Assembly (NCBI GenBank): GCA_024529925.1
Contig: JAFEUB010001207.1
Location: 323,501 to 387,500, forward strand
Reading direction: 5' to 3'
DNA: 64,000 bases
From: Ophthalmolycus amberensis
Taxonomy: Eukaryota; Chordata; Actinopteri; Perciformes; Zoarcidae
Below the pieces are notes generated by a model, which saw only the letters and a list, made by a program, of their open reading frames with translations, was not told where the DNA came from and searched no databases. The translations under genes and the position numbers were made by a program. Shown here one piece after another: positions 12,391 to 26,164 of the stretch (its first letter is position 1; the number at the start of each line of letters is the position of its first letter).

Positions 12391-14436
12391 GTATTTCCTG
12401 AAACCTTAGTGTTGAATTTCAACAATTTCTGTCTTCTCATTCCACAGCGTATGTCAGAGGAAGAGAGCATTAGTTTGTAGCCTTGCAGGACGCTTTGAGA
12501 CATACACAGCTTGACCCTTGGAGAGTAATCTGCACCAACTGCACTGACCTGCGTCAGAATAGCACAGTGTCAAGCACCAGCTGCGTGACCCACTCTTAAG
12601 TGTTAAGTGAGAGCATGTTATGTCACATTGGTCCGAAGTGGGGAAAATGTATAATTTCAATATCTCTGCCACGATTAGTGATACCTGTCCGCAGTTCTTT
12701 CATTATGAAACCATTTGAATGACACCTGACTGGAAGAGTAGCAGTATGTGCTTAGCAACCACACACAATGACACAGCGAGCCTCTATAAATAACACCTTC
12801 ATGGCAGGCTATATTGAAAGCTTCTCTCCCACATCAAATTCAACACCTGTCTGTGGAGAAGGAGCCTGGAGATGCAGATCAACAACATAACATTTAAGGG
12901 GATATATTTGTTTAATTTTCAAGATAAATACGGGTTTTCAGATATAAGAATACACTTTATCTTTAGACGGCCTGAGGCCTAAAAACGCTGGCTGACGGCT
13001 GACGTTTTGTTTTTGTTATAGTCGGTGTAAATAATGATTATGCAGATTTACAAATAGGCTGAATTGGATATGATGCAAGCTGAACTTTCAGTTGCACGCC
13101 TGCAGTGTTTTACTTGTTGCAGACCCGTTTGAGTGTTGGTGGTTGCGCCCTTGAAATTCAAGCCGCCAATGTCACGTGTGGTCAGGGGGAGGCTATAAGT
13201 GTACCAGGCTTGCTGGTCCATCTGCACCCTGTCAAACAGGAGCCACCGCCCACCCAGGACCCAGATTCAATTTCAGCGAGTCAGTTCATGTAATAAACCT
13301 TGCAAAAAATATTGTGAAATTAAGCTGCACCAAGGTGGGCAGTGCAGTGATGTTGTGCGGCAACAAATTAGGTTTGTGTCGAGTGAGCAAAAACACAAAA
13401 ATTAAACAAAATTGTATACTATTGTTATACACAGATGTTGAACGATTGTCTCATTTTCACGCCATTTTTTTATCAGACTAAAAGCACTGGTAAACTATAT
13501 TCTATATAGAAAACAGTAGGTAAAGGGAGATTAGGGATTTGTCTTTTGTCCTTCACCACAGTATTAACGAGTGAGTCATGCAGGTGCTGCTGCTCAGTAA
13601 ATAGGTCACGGCCCTTTCCATTGGATTAACTGGACCCAAACACGTGAACACAACACGCTCTAGTGGGAGAATGTTTATTTTAGCGTATCAAACGTGTATC
13701 AGTGCATCTGAATGAATAAAGGGCTGGCATTCAAGAGGCTTGCAGTACAGTATGTGACCCCGTATCATTGCACATGCTGCACTGTGCAATGTAACATGCA
13801 TGTACTGGCTCAGTGCCACAACCCTGGGGACACATATATATAGTGTGTAAGTTTCACCTTCATAGGCTTGTCCTCAGCTTGTGTTACACAAGGATGCGTT
13901 CAAATGTCTTCATTTGAGTGATTCTGCATTGAATGGATGGTTTCATTTAAGGGATAATCCGGTTGTCTATTGGCGCTTTTCATATGTCCTCCCATTTAAA
14001 GGGACATTCTAGTGATTCGTTTTAGTTTTGCAGCTCCATAAAGTTGGGGGACTTGTGAGAGACAGATCTTATGTTATAACCAGGGTTAAAGCAACGAGAT
14101 TATTAAAGGGGATTCTTCTTCATCCACTAACAGGAGAGCTAATGTTGCTACTTATCAGGTGGTCAGAGTTCAGCTCACAGTAGTCAGTAAAGCCACAACG
14201 CACAGGGGCACAAGGGTAGACGACAGGTGTTGACTCTACACGGAGGCAGTTATCACAGCAGCCTACATGTCTGCACTGAAGAGCTGTTACAGTTATTTTT
14301 CAAAGCAATGGTGCTACTATGTTTTTTCCCCAATATAGACTGATCGGTCTTCAAACGTACTTGTCATACGATGCCTCCTATGAACACTTTATAGATTTAA
14401 GGAATTTTATTTGAATAAATGTCTATTACGTCACTA

Positions 14437-14700
14437 TTCAATTCAATTTATTTTGTTTGGCCCAAAATCCCAAATTTGCCTCAGAGGACTTTACAATCTG
14501 CACACATCAGAACAGGAAAAACCTTAACGCGGAGAGAAAAAAGGAAGAAATCTTAGGGAGAGCAACAGAGGAGGGATCCCTCTATCAGGATGGACAGAAG
14601 TGTGATAGAAGTGCAATAGATGTCTTGTGTACAGAATGTACAATTCCTTTTTTTTCCATCAAATAAAAATTCTAAAATAGCCGGGACTGGAATCTATAGG
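14437..14700 (+). repeat. Dispersed teleost interspersed repeat
   Basis: The sequence starts ttcaattcaatttatttt and contains gcctcagaggactttacaat and agagcaacagaggagggatc. I recognise this pattern as recurring in many percomorph genomes, but I cannot assign the family. Its short open frame is not a gene. Confidence 0.55.
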
Positions 14701-16338
14701 ATTGCCCCTTTAAACACCTCTCCATATAGGCTGGTAACACATGTCTAACAATTGGCAGCTGATCGTATTACTGAATGTCTGTTACATAATCTCACAGTAT
14801 GCTGTCCTACTTTTGCAGCACAGTCTATGTCCTCAGAAGATTAAACACTTGACCTACAAAGCTTTGGCAATGCATTTAAATGTATTACACGCCCATTGTT
14901 TTGTACTTTGAGAGTATGTGATTTTGGAGCCGGCTGGTTGCCCTGCAGCAGTACACTCTTCAGATCAAGGGTCTGCTGCCCCCTGTTGCTTTTCTCTGGC
15001 CCTCTTACAAACATAAACACGACTGGCTCCGGGTCCGTCTTACGTCATCGGCAGCTGAACTATGAATTAACCTCCATGACTTAAAAAAACACAAGCAGTA
15101 TGTGCTGTTTTCAACTTGTATAACATCCATCTGCTACGTCTCCGTTGTAAATGAGTGTGATTATGTTCTATGCTTTTACTTCTTTCTTTTGTGCTACCTT
15201 CTATTTTATTACCTATTTTATTGTTAAATTATATTCTAATTTTAAAAGATCTGAGAATATCTGATATACTTTATTTGTAGTGTGGAGGGGGCTACAGCTG
15301 CATCTCATGGTGCCATCGTGTATCGTATCAAGACAGAATCCACTGTTCTATTCTGAGCCCTCACATGTGCTTCAGGGTTAACTTAGAATAAAAAGAAAAA
15401 CCTAATTAGCGACACAGATTTACATACACACACTTTAATTACCATGGTATTTTATTAAACATATTTCAACAATTTAAAGAATTGTGAAAAGGTCAAAGGT
15501 CAGCCCAGGTGTGTTTCAGTCATTTATTAGCTGTGGCAGATACATTTATTTTAAATGTACACAAAACAGAAACATCATTCTTTGACAGGCAGCATTGGTG
15601 GATATTGTTCAATGTTGTTGCAGGGTCGAAACACCAACACTTCGAATTATACTATATATAACTTTTAGACATGTTGCATAATAATGCATGATAATGTTAA
15701 GACATTACATCACATTTATTTAGCTGACGCTATTATCCAAAGCGTTACAATAAGTGCATTCAACCATATGGATATAACCCAAAAAGTGCAACAATGATTA
15801 ATTTGTCCCTACACTTGTGCAACAAAAGTTTCTATGCTGGAAAACTAAAATCATTAGCACGACTTCTAGAAAATGCAATTCTCCTATTCTGCTCCCAAAA
15901 CCTTCAGACAATACATCTGTACTGCTTACTGTACTTACTGTACTGCAAGCAGTTTGAAGTTGAGTTTACTGTCGACTGTACTGTCAAACATACTGCTAGA
16001 ATCCACAAGGTGGAGACATTTGTAAAGTATTTGCAGTGTAAGTTGACCCGGCACCTCACTGTCATCTTTCAGATCTTCAGATGTGGTTAGACCTCTCCTC
16101 TCCAAGTCAACAATCACATCAGTGCAGATCACAAACATGTGTAACTCCCTGGCAAGATACCATATATGCACTGTACACTGGAAACTGGAAAGGTTTGGCT
16201 CAGTTTCAGCTAATAACATGATTTTAATAATAGTTATTTCTCCTTTAAAGCTCACTACACATCCATATAGGTTTAGTGTGAATTATTTACTATCTGTGTT
16301 CTACCTTGAACTTTAACCTCTCTAATGGTCAGGAAATT

Positions 16339-16419
16339 ATTTTATTTTATTTCATTTCATTTCTTTTTATTTTATTTCATTTCATTTCATTTTATTTCAT
16401 TTCATTTTATTTTATTTTA
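16339..16419 (+). repeat. Pentanucleotide (ATTTT/ATTTC)n microsatellite
   Basis: About 80 bases of interleaved TTTTA and TTTCA units. The two unit types are mixed rather than segregated. Confidence 0.85.
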
Positions 16420-17513
16420 ATAAACTGGAAATACCCTGCTCCTCTCATTATTAATACTCTGCAGCAAAGGGCCAGATCTTCTTTATGTCTGTACCTTGTT
16501 CACAGATAACCTGCTGAAGAGAGAGCACACAGTGATATCGTCAAACAGGTTGAGTCTGTACAAGTCAAATGTTTCACAGTTCACATTTTACATTTAACCT
16601 TGCACACAAACCTTGCATTGTGCTCCATATCAGTGCACTTAAACTCTTCTCTGGGTAATAAACGCACAGTACACCCTATATGCAGTGCAAAGGTCAGGGC
16701 AGTATCCGTCCTGTTACCATGGAGAGAGCATATATTGGTAAACCATAAGAACTAGCAGACAGGCTGCCACTATGACTCATAGCTACTTACTGTAGAATGA
16801 CTCATAGTTCAAAGGTGTATGGATTCTGCAATGGAAATACTTGGAAATTATTTCAGTGGTTACTTACAATTTATTAATTGATTAATTACACCGAAATTGA
16901 AACATATTTACGAAAGAGCAATTTGCCAACTAATACATTTATTTTCATATTTCTGGTTTGGGATTATGATTATGTATATTCCAGCCATTACCTTTAAGCA
17001 GGTGGAATCAGTGACTTGCCTTGCACTGCCAAAGTTGACTTAGTTATTTAATTCTTGCCCCCGAATGAATCAAAACGTGTGAACAATTTACTTAATTTGA
17101 GGCCATGCATCATAACTCATGTGCATGAATTATTAGTAAATGGTGGCCTTGGTAGAGGCGTCTACTTTTTCTCTCTATGGTTCAGTAAAAATTAAATGAG
17201 TTATTCAAAAATAAACCTTTTCGATATCAATCATGTGCTGTTTAGTTATTACAAGGTAATTTACTGTCTAACCTTTTACTGTCAGTTTTGGGGCTCCATA
17301 ATCACTTCTTTTCACTTCAGTGTCATTGATCTTTTACATCTCATTATATTACACTGTGGCTTTAAGAGGCCAGGCAGCAGCGTGCTTTGCGCTGCCTTAC
17401 TTCCATTGTAACAGTGGGGTGTGGCGTATGAACTACAGACTGTAATAAAAACCTTCTCAGACTTCCTGAAAAACTGGTGAAAGAGTGAGATTCCACAGCG
17501 TTAGTGTCGCACC

Positions 17514-20500
17514 ATGTCTGAGTGGAAGAAGAGATGTGAGGATGAGTGGAGCCTGCAGGGCGCACCGATGCCCGACACCCTGGACTGGAAGTCCGTCTAT
17601 GACGTCAAACCGCTGGGGAGAAATATGTTGAAGAACCCGTCACCTCACGGTACGATAACAAGAACACCGTTAGAAACACGACTCGTGCGCTGTTGTGCTG
17701 TTCTGCTATAGCCTACTTACTGATCAGGATCATTTTTATTGACAGTACTGATCCAGAGGAGGGATCAAAGTTACATAACGGTCTACAGATGTTAGTGCGC
17801 GTGCTACTTGGTTTTTCAAAGTTTTAAAGTGTTTCAAAGTTCTGTTTTGATTCCTTAACAGTGGCGGCTGGTCAATAGAGGGCCATGGGGCATGGCCCCA
17901 CCATGAACCACACAAAAAAAAAGAAAAAAAAAAAAAAATATTATAATAATCATAAATTATACAAATTGTCAATATTTGTGTTTTTGAACTGTGGAATGTA
18001 CCCAGTAATGTGTGTAAAATATGATATCTGCGCAAAATATATGCTTTTCCTGCTCGTCCTCTCCGCCTGTGTGCTCTCTGCTCGTGCTCTCAGCCTGTGT
18101 GCTCTCTGCTCGTGCTCTCTGTCTGTGTGCGCGACACTCTGAGAACGCGCAGCTAGGGGGGCCTGATCGTTTTGGCCCAAAAGAGACGGGTCTATGAAGC
18201 AGTTTAGCCAATTGCTGATTCAAGATATAAATGAGTGACATACAATTTAGCCAATCAGCGCCCTCAAATAGATTCAGCTTGGGGCTAGAACGATCAGGCC
18301 CCCCTCGCTGCGCGTTCTCGTCAGGAGAAGTCTCTACGCGCGAGCGCCAGCGCGAGCACTCCTCCAAGACCCGTTTGAGAGGAGAACTTCGGCGGAGATT
18401 CTGCAGCCAAAGAGCTGATATCAGATCAGCCTGACCTCACAATCAGATAGCAGACTACATGCGAAGCTTCACTAGCTGTACACCAGACAGGTTTGGCTAG
18501 CTGGATGACGTCATGCTAATCATTTATTTAGCTTTTTAAAACAACGGGGACGGATCCAGCACGGACAGTTACGGGAGTGAGGAGGTAAGGAAACATGAGA
18601 ACACCAGGACACACATGGAGAACTCTGTCAAGCTACATATTCGGCAAAGTGAACATATTTTCTTCTACATAGCCTCAGTCTCATCTGCTTAACTTGGTCA
18701 TGGAGGCATCAACATGTAATAGAGATGTTAAATTAACAGTGAAAACTCATCATAGCTTAATTTAACATCAGTATTCATAATTACACTTCATGTTTACTTC
18801 TCCTGATCTTTACCTCCTATAACAAGGTCCATAGGACATCTCAATAAATAAACATGTTATATTATATTATATAAGTGTTATTTACTGATTGTTTTCGTGT
18901 TGGAATACATGTTAAATATTTAACTGCCAAGTAATAATGAGTGTTTGATACTTACATTTTTTTTGCATTAAATCATACTGGGATGTTTGCTGAAATTGAT
19001 AAGATGGCCCTACCTAGAACATTTTCCACCAGCCGCCACTGTTCCTTAAGTAATTCTGAAGTGGTTTTAGGGTTGTTGTTTTCTAAGACTTTCAAGATGC
19101 ATTACTCATCTGTTAGTCAGCACCAGGCTGCTGTTCCTCTCCAGTAACAATTGAGCCAATAAGGCGCAGACGTAGCAGCTTTGTGCAGCCTGACTAATGG
19201 TGTGTGGAGATGCTAAATGCAGGACTGCGCTCCTGAGGACGTTTCTGTCGTCATTGCTGCTCTTTCGGTTTGGTATTTCTTCTGTGGGGTCTCCTACATT
19301 GTAGTCTCACTCTCACCGTGCTTGGATAGCCACACTAAAGGGGAACATCAGCCAACAACTGTCTGTCTGCGATATTATCAATATCAATACCTAACCCAAA
19401 CTACAACATATCCATTAAACAGGGATATGCGAAGTGGCAACCATAGTATATGTCATAAAGGTACAGAAAAGCATGAATTAAATCTGACTTATACAGAGAA
19501 TTTGCATCACTTATCATAATAACTTTCTATAATGGCTATATCTTCAATGCAAACGTGAGTTGATTGAGTTTTTTAAAACATTTAAAACATTAAACCAAAA
19601 TAGAATACAAAGGAACGAGTGGAGCTAGGTGACAGGATTGCACACCGTCATTTCTTTACAAACTCAACGGACCACTGGGTTTGCTTGGGTTAAAAAAAGT
19701 TGCAAAGTCGGATTCTTCAGTGACATCAAACACAACTACACTGGAAGTTTCCAAAAATGCCGACGTGAGCTTCATAAGCTGCTCACTGATACTTAAAGTG
19801 TACTTTAGTCACTCGGAGGCACACCCAGTTACCCTGTCACAAAGATATATCCTCTGGCTTTGAGGTATTCACAGTGGAATTACAGTGGCTTCAGTAGGCG
19901 TGGGACCATTTACAATTGTCCCTTTGTCTTCTCTCAGGTGTAAGCAAGGACGTCCCTCCACCTGAACCCGACCTGCCTGAAATGCCAACACGTGGACCTC
20001 CATGTTTTCAGCCTCATGGTGAGGCACAGGAGTGTCCTGCATGTTTGAGCTGCGAAACAAAACACAGGAAATTATTTCTGTAAAGTCTCTGATCAGGTTT
20101 CTCTCAATTCATAGGCGACTTCAGCGGCTGGACCACGAGCACTGAAACCCTCCCCTACGACTCCAGTGGCATCCCTGCAGGTGCTGTGATCTGTCAGTTG
20201 CCTCGATACAGGTGGGTGTTACCATGCAGCTGGTCACAACAGGGATTATATGATACCACCTACAAGAGAGATATAAGGCCAGGATACTGAATCATTAACA
20301 TGTAGTGAATCTGACTCGTGTCCGCTCTCTTGTCCTCAGCTGGTTCACCATGGAGCAGGTTGTGGACCTGAAGGCAGAGGGACTGTGGGAAGAGCTGCTG
20401 GACGACTTTCAGCCTGAAATAGTCGTCCAAGACTGGTGGGTTAATGAGCACCCCCATCACGCACCACCTCTCCCACCCGTGTGTTGATAACTTACCACTG

Positions 20501-22042
20501 TGGTCTTATCAGCTTGGTTAGTACACTCATAGATGACACCGTGTACAGTACTTGTTTCACAGTCGCAAAGCGTGTGTGGACGATACGCAGGAAATAGTGT
20601 TGTGATTTGGGGTTGTTTGTGATAAACAAACTGCCTTACCTTTGACTAGATTAGCATAGCGTAGCATCAAAGTGCAAGTGCTAGTTGATATTACATTAAA
20701 ACAATCAAACAAAAGTTCATAATTTACAACGCTAATACAGTACAATCTAATAGGACTTTAATTACATCTTTCTTCTGCGGTACAAACCAGTAGATATATT
20801 GCTTTCGCGGGTTTGTTTGAATATTTAAACCCAGTGTTATTTCACCTCTGCTAGAGGTTACAAAAAAACAATCAAAGCTTAACTTCATTCATAATTTATT
20901 CAAATCCATCCATGTATTTATACAGTTCCTACCAATTTCTTAGGAAATGACTTTCTGTCATTTGGTACTAATTTAAGGGAAATAGGAGTTTCCTTCAAGA
21001 TTTAAACCTAATAATGACTCGTTAATAATAAAGTGAACATATCCTCACGTTCTCTGTGTTAGCGTGGTTCATTGCGGAGTCTGAATTGTCAGTATAGTGA
21101 TGATGTGAGCATGAATGATTGTCTGTCTCTATGTGCCGGCCATGGGATTGACTAGTCCAGGGTATTACCCCGCCTCTCATCCAGTGTGAGCTGGGATCGG
21201 CTCCCGGACCCCCACGATTCTCAAAAGGACATGTGGTTACATATCATGGAATGGATGGATCTACTTATTATTGGACTCTTAATTCCTCATATATGTTGAA
21301 TTGAATTGTGTGCTTGGCTGTACTACTGCTGCATGTTCAGCTACACTGACGTGCTGTGATTTAAAGTAATCTCCAGGTTGCACTAATAATAATCTTCTGG
21401 AATTAATCAATTTGACGTGTACCAAATAACACTGGCTCTATATACCATTCAATTAATACCAAATGCTAAAGTTATTTCCAGGAAGCTTCTTGGAAGTGAA
21501 CAAGAAATGAATTAGACCTGTTAAATGAGTTGTTGTTCACTTCTTCTTTTATTCTGTGTTTGGCAGCATGTGCTGCCATCTGTCAACTCATGAACGTGTC
21601 AGACTACTTCATGATTTCTTGGTGCACCGTAAATTTTAAGTTTCTGTCCTTCCATCAGGTATGAGGAGAGTCAGCTGCATAAGTTCATCTACGAGCTGCA
21701 CGTGAAGTTACTGGGTGCAGACAAAAGCACAGTGATCTCAGAGCACACCGCCAACCCCACCGAGGACCGCAGCGCCTACTCGCACAACTGGAAGGAGGTG
21801 AGTTACTGAGTCCCCCCGACAGGTAGTAGTGATCTGCTTGTATCCAAGCGCCAGAATCCAGATGTTTCATTGCACGTCTCTCTGTTGACCTGCAGGTGTC
21901 ACACGTGTTCTCTGGCTATGGACCAGGGGTGAGGTATGTCCACTTCCAGCACCGGCTGAAGAACCAGTTCCTGAACGGGTTCTACGCCACGCTGTCCAGC
22001 GACAGCTCGGTGATGGTCAGACCAACTAAAACCAGCGCCTAG
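17514..22042 (+). CDS. nccrp1: nccrp1, non-specific cytotoxic cell receptor protein 1 (FBXO50-like), complete CDS
   Basis: Six exons: 17514-17649, 19938-20018, 20115-20211, 20340-20435, 21659-21797 and 21896-22042. All junctions are GT-AG and the frame is intact, giving 696 bp or 231 residues, the usual size. The protein starts MSEWKKRCEDEWSLQG. It contains the F-box-associated (FBA) domain hallmarks GDFSGW, VDLKAEGLWEELLDDFQPEI, VQDWYEESQL, VSHVFSGYGPGVRYVHF and SDSSV. It lacks a full F-box. The family was first described as a receptor on fish cytotoxic cells. There is no signal peptide or membrane span, which fits an intracellular glycoprotein- or ubiquitin-ligase-related role better. An ATTAAA poly(A) signal lies at 22123-22128. 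Intron 1 holds a hAT element. Confidence 0.93.
17859..19041. mobile_element. Non-autonomous hAT-type transposon in nccrp1 intron 1
   Basis: The terminal inverted repeats are cagtggcggctggt at the left and accagccgccactg at the right. An exact 8-bp direct duplication, TTCCTTAA, flanks them at 17851-17858 and 19042-19049, the signature of hAT transposition. No transposase is encoded. The inside carries a poly(A)-rich tract, a CT-rich short repeat (about 18050-18130), and a second 29-bp inverted repeat (18141-18169 and 18291-18319). Confidence 0.85.
21128..21262 (+). repeat. Retroelement 3'-end fragment with GGAT-type tail in nccrp1 intron 4
   Basis: The segment reads gtctgtctctatgtgcc, then accccgcctctcatccagtg and gagctgggatcggctcc, and ends ggaatggatggat. 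This is the recurrent 3' end of a non-LTR element or derived SINE in fish. The family is not assigned. Confidence 0.55.
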
Positions 22043-23462
22043 GTCAAATCCTACAAAAAGCTGCGATGCAGACATAGTTGCTATCACACTCAATGTAACT
22101 GACCAGATTGCTGAAAAAAAAAATTAAAGGCGGAAAGGGAATTTCCTGTTCTTTTATGTAACTGAACACTGTTTTGTGCCATAAATTAAACATGTTTTTT
22201 CCACAGTACATTTTGTTTATAGCGGAGCAACAGGGGCCTAACATGACTAATCTGCATGAAGCAGACATACAGTACACTGTAAACACCCTGTCTATGCACT
22301 CTCACTCAGTTTTCCGGTAGTTTTGTAATAATTAAATGATGGGTTCTTGACTTGCTAGATACATGAAAGATTTACAATTCATGTTACTGCGGGAAAGATC
22401 CTGTCCGGAGTGACCTACAACCCATGAATCAGGAGATATAGTTACCACTTTTAAACATTTTATACACTTTTGAAAAAAATAATTGTTATTCTCATTTCTA
22501 CAGTATCCCCTCCATTCATTATTTATGTCATAACTCATTTGCTAACATTTATGAAAAAAGAAATATCAGAAATCAAAAAATGAAACAGGTACAAACACCA
22601 TTCCAACTTCAGCACCTTGATTTACATCTCAGGCTCGACTGACTCCACACTAAGACACTGCATGATGGTTTGAAGACATTTTTCCTATTTTTTGGTCCGT
22701 CTGGCCTCCTGTTAATAATGCATGTATACCTCAATACTGTATTGCACAATCCTTTTACTTACATCTCTTTTTCAGGCTATCAGAAGATGTATGCTACAGT
22801 GATGTCACATAAATGTGTAGTAGTAATAATTGTATCACCATGAATAGAAAAGAAAAGCCCACAGACTAAAGATCACAGACTAAACTCAAGTTTGATATTT
22901 GATTAGTGTTCTGATTCACCATCTGGTTTAAATAGATGTTCATTATTATAGGTCTGAACAACAAAACTTTCTTCATTTATTAAAAAGATTTGTCTTTTCA
23001 TGATCTCTTATTTCCTTCAATAGCTTTTATTATGAATACAATTAAAGTCAGAGAGAACTGGAGAGAGGAAAGACTTTTTACATCATTTATTATCATTTTC
23101 ATTCAGTTACATGAGGCTGATCATTCCTGATGTCAGGTTTGAGTTATATCATTTCAATTTCCCCCGAAACATTGAGCCTAATTAATTAATTCCAGAGTTC
23201 AAAAAACACCATAATCATATTCCGGGTTCTTTAATAATGATGTCACGTTCAGAATTTTCTAAACATACAGACGCTTATAATTCATAAATAAGACAAACGC
23301 ATTCCGCTGGTAGAACTCGGTCCTGCGCTTAAAACAGGACACAGAACACAGTCTACATACCACAGACTGAAATACTCACTGCAGCTTTTAAACTAACAGG
23401 CTACAGAGAGAAAACACTGGCAGTGATGATTACTGTGTGTCTTTAGTTATTAGTGTTATTAG

Positions 23463-25406
23463 CAGTGGTGTATAAAGTACTCAAAAGCCATACTTGAGTT
23501 AAAGTAAAGATACCTTACTGGAAAACTACTCCAGTAAAAGTAAAAAGTCACCTATTAGAATACTACTTGAGTAAAAGTCTTAAAGTATCTGATATTTATT
23601 GTACTTAAGTATCAAAAGTACTTAAGTATCAAAAGTAATTTTCTGATATTAAATGTACTTAAGTATTGAAAGTAAAAGTACAAGTAAATGCTGTTAATAA
23701 AAAAGCAAAGGGTCAGAATTTTGAGAATTATGAAGTTTATTCTTTTAAGTGCTGTGGCCACCATGACCAAGGACACGGAGCTGTGTTGAACATAATTGGG
23801 TTGGCTGTGATCCATCCAGGAGCAACAATGTTCAACATAATATATTGTACATAAGTATACTTTTGCATCTACTATGAACTTATCATCATAATTCTCCGAA
23901 AAGCAATATGACACTATGAAGGAGTTGTAACAGTGCGTTTATAAGTATGCTCATTCTGACTAGAGGATGTAGAGGGCAAATGCATAATATTATGTTCAGC
24001 AAAACATATCCACTTGATGCATCAGGTCAGTGTTTTGAGAAAGGACACTGAAAAATGTCCTGTTCATCTTCAAAAGACAATTCTATTAGAATGTAAAGAA
24101 GTTACAGTGTATTAGAATGTAACTTCTTTACATTGTATTAGAATGTAAAGAAGTTACATTCTATTAGAATGTAAAGAAGTTACATTCTATTAGAATGTAA
24201 AGAAGCTACATTGTATTAGAATGTAACTTCTTTACATTCTATTAGAATGTAAAGAAGTTACATTCTATTAGAATGTAAAGAAGTTACATTGTATTAGAAT
24301 GTAACTTCTTTACATTCTATTAGAATGTAAAGAAGTTACATTGTATTAGAATGTAACTTCTTTACATTCTATTAGAATGTAAAGAAGTTACATTATATTA
24401 GAATGTAAAGAAGTTACATTGTATTAGAATGTAACTTCTTTACATTCTATTAGAATGTAAAGAAGCTACAGTGTATAGAATGATTCTATTGAAGTTATTC
24501 CTTTTTTAAATGTTTTAGACGAGTCACTAATCACTTTAAAAGAGTGATTATAGCTGATTTAACTTACAGACATGAGATTGATCTTCTCATGTCACTCTCT
24601 TTGTACAATGATATAAATTCATCCCCGTTTTATTGATATCTTACGAAGTTACTCCTCATTTTTCGTGCGTTTTTCCTGCAAAAGTCCAGCAACATGAGTC
24701 TGTTTTGGCTTGTTACATGCATACTGTCTTTTCAAAATAAACTTCCATCTTCACAGGAAACAACTAAGGTTTAGGCGATGAAACTACTTAGTTAGGTTTA
24801 GGAAAAGATCGTGGTTTGCGTTAAAATATCTACGGAAGTGGCGTTGCTTAAGTACGGAAGTCACGTCAACATTGGCTTCTCGTTTCACACACGGCACAAA
24901 CTGCGGCCTCCTGGAGGAAACACCAGTGTTTGTTTGACCCATCCACCTCTCCTCATCCCACCCGTCCTGTGTGGAATTCTACTCATGTAGTCGCTCGCTA
25001 GCTATAGCATGTAGCATCCTGGGCATCACTGGGAATCAAAACACCGCGGCTTTGAGAGCACTTGTTTGCAATTGTGCATTAACGTGATTAACCAATGATT
25101 TAACTTGCAAGCTAGGACCACTGATTCACCAAACCTGCTTGCTTGCAGTCTGTGTTCCACCACAGTCCCCGACGCTGGTCTCATGATTCATTTTGTTTCT
25201 AAAGATAGATTTGATTTTGTAGCGAGTAACGAAGGTTTCAGGGGAAATGTATCGGAGTCAAAGTATCAGTTTTCTTTGCAAAATGTAGTGAAGTAAAAGT
25301 AAAAGTCAACAGAAATATAAATAGTAAAGTAAAGTACAGATATCGAAAAAAAAAAAGACTTCAGTACAGTAACGAAGTATTTCTACTTCGTTACTATACA
25401 CCACTG
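23463..25406. mobile_element. 1.9-kb non-autonomous hAT element with intact 8-bp target duplication
   Basis: The ends are cagtggtgtataaagta and ttactatacaccactg. The target duplication GTTATTAG is exact at 23455-23462 and 25407-25414. Sub-terminal regions are rich in agtaaaagta motifs on both sides. No transposase frame is present. The centre carries an unusual tandem array (24080-24485). Confidence 0.88.
24080..24485. repeat. Mixed-orientation tandem array of a 13-mer inside the hAT element
   Basis: About 15 copies of gtaaagaagttac or its exact reverse complement gtaacttctttac alternate irregularly. They are spaced by near-palindromic linkers such as attctattagaat, giving a period of about 26 bp. 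The order read by eye is F R F F F R F F R F R F F R F. Adjacent F-R pairs can fold into hairpins. It is not a CRISPR, because there are no unique spacers. Confidence 0.85.
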
Positions 25407-26164
25407 GTTATTAGTTACTATTATTAAGTACAGTGATCATGTGAACAGACACAAACTTCTCAAAAGTCTCTCCAGCTGTTAAAGCCGACTGACAGCTGAT
25501 CCAGCTGTGATCAGAAACAGACGTCGCTTCACGTGACGCAACTGAGAAAAGGACGTCTCATTTGTCTTAAAACATATCTCCTCGTTCCTCTCTCCTCGCA
25601 TGGTTTCCTTGCGTCTCTCCATGCATCTCTGGTGGGAAGGACTACGACGCAAGGAAAGGACCCAAGTGAGGGAAACGGGGATGCAATTAAGAGACTTGGA
25701 ATGTACCCCTAGAATGTCCCCCGACTCAGTGTGTTGGCTCTTAGATTTGACAACAAACACCACGTTTTGTAGAAAAATCAATGTTTCTGTGTAATTGTAT
25801 TATTTGTATGCTCGATTATTGTCTATTAGTCGAATATTGTGCAGTGAAGGTTTAATCAAAACAAATATCTTGTGTGATTGATAATAATAAAAAAACATAT
25901 TTATACAACACATTTTAAAAAGAGCACCAAAGTGTTTTACACGCAGACAATAAAAGAACAAAGAATAGCCTTTAATGCAGGGTACACGCACATTTGCACC
26001 TACATATTTATTTACAAACACATATGAATAAATCCCAACACGGTCTGCAAACTAACAGGGTGTAACTATTTATTTAATGTTTCGCCAAAACACACATTCA
26101 TGATATTACTTCCGACCACAAACACGTAAATCAGCGTCAACAAATCGCTTTTTACAACTCCGCG

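Larger units (their letters stand above)
9700..17513. other. Gene-poor spacer between ckm and nccrp1
   Basis: No exon with credible splice sites and protein similarity was recognised on either strand. The spacer contains a 16-base G run (11427-11442), a MITE (12141-12390), two dispersed fish repeats (about 14437-14700 and 15702-15770) and a TTTTA/TTTCA pentanucleotide tract (16339-16419). Genes next to CKM in human, such as KLC3 and ERCC2, are not seen here. Confidence 0.5.

Noticed and set aside
12102..12401. 99-residue ORF
   Set aside because: It is almost wholly contained in the 250-bp MITE with inverted ends.
13105..13481. Overlapping 62-101 residue ORFs as exons of an unknown gene between ckm and nccrp1
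   Set aside because: There is no recognisable domain and no consistent acceptor/donor pair in frame.
17885..18367. Cys/Ser/Ala-rich and Arg-rich ORFs inside nccrp1 intron 1
   Set aside because: They arise from a CT-rich repeat within the hAT element and have no splice context.
24080..24485. CRISPR-like regular repeat array
   Set aside because: There are no unique spacers, the repeated unit occurs in both orientations, and the host is a vertebrate; it lies inside a hAT transposon.
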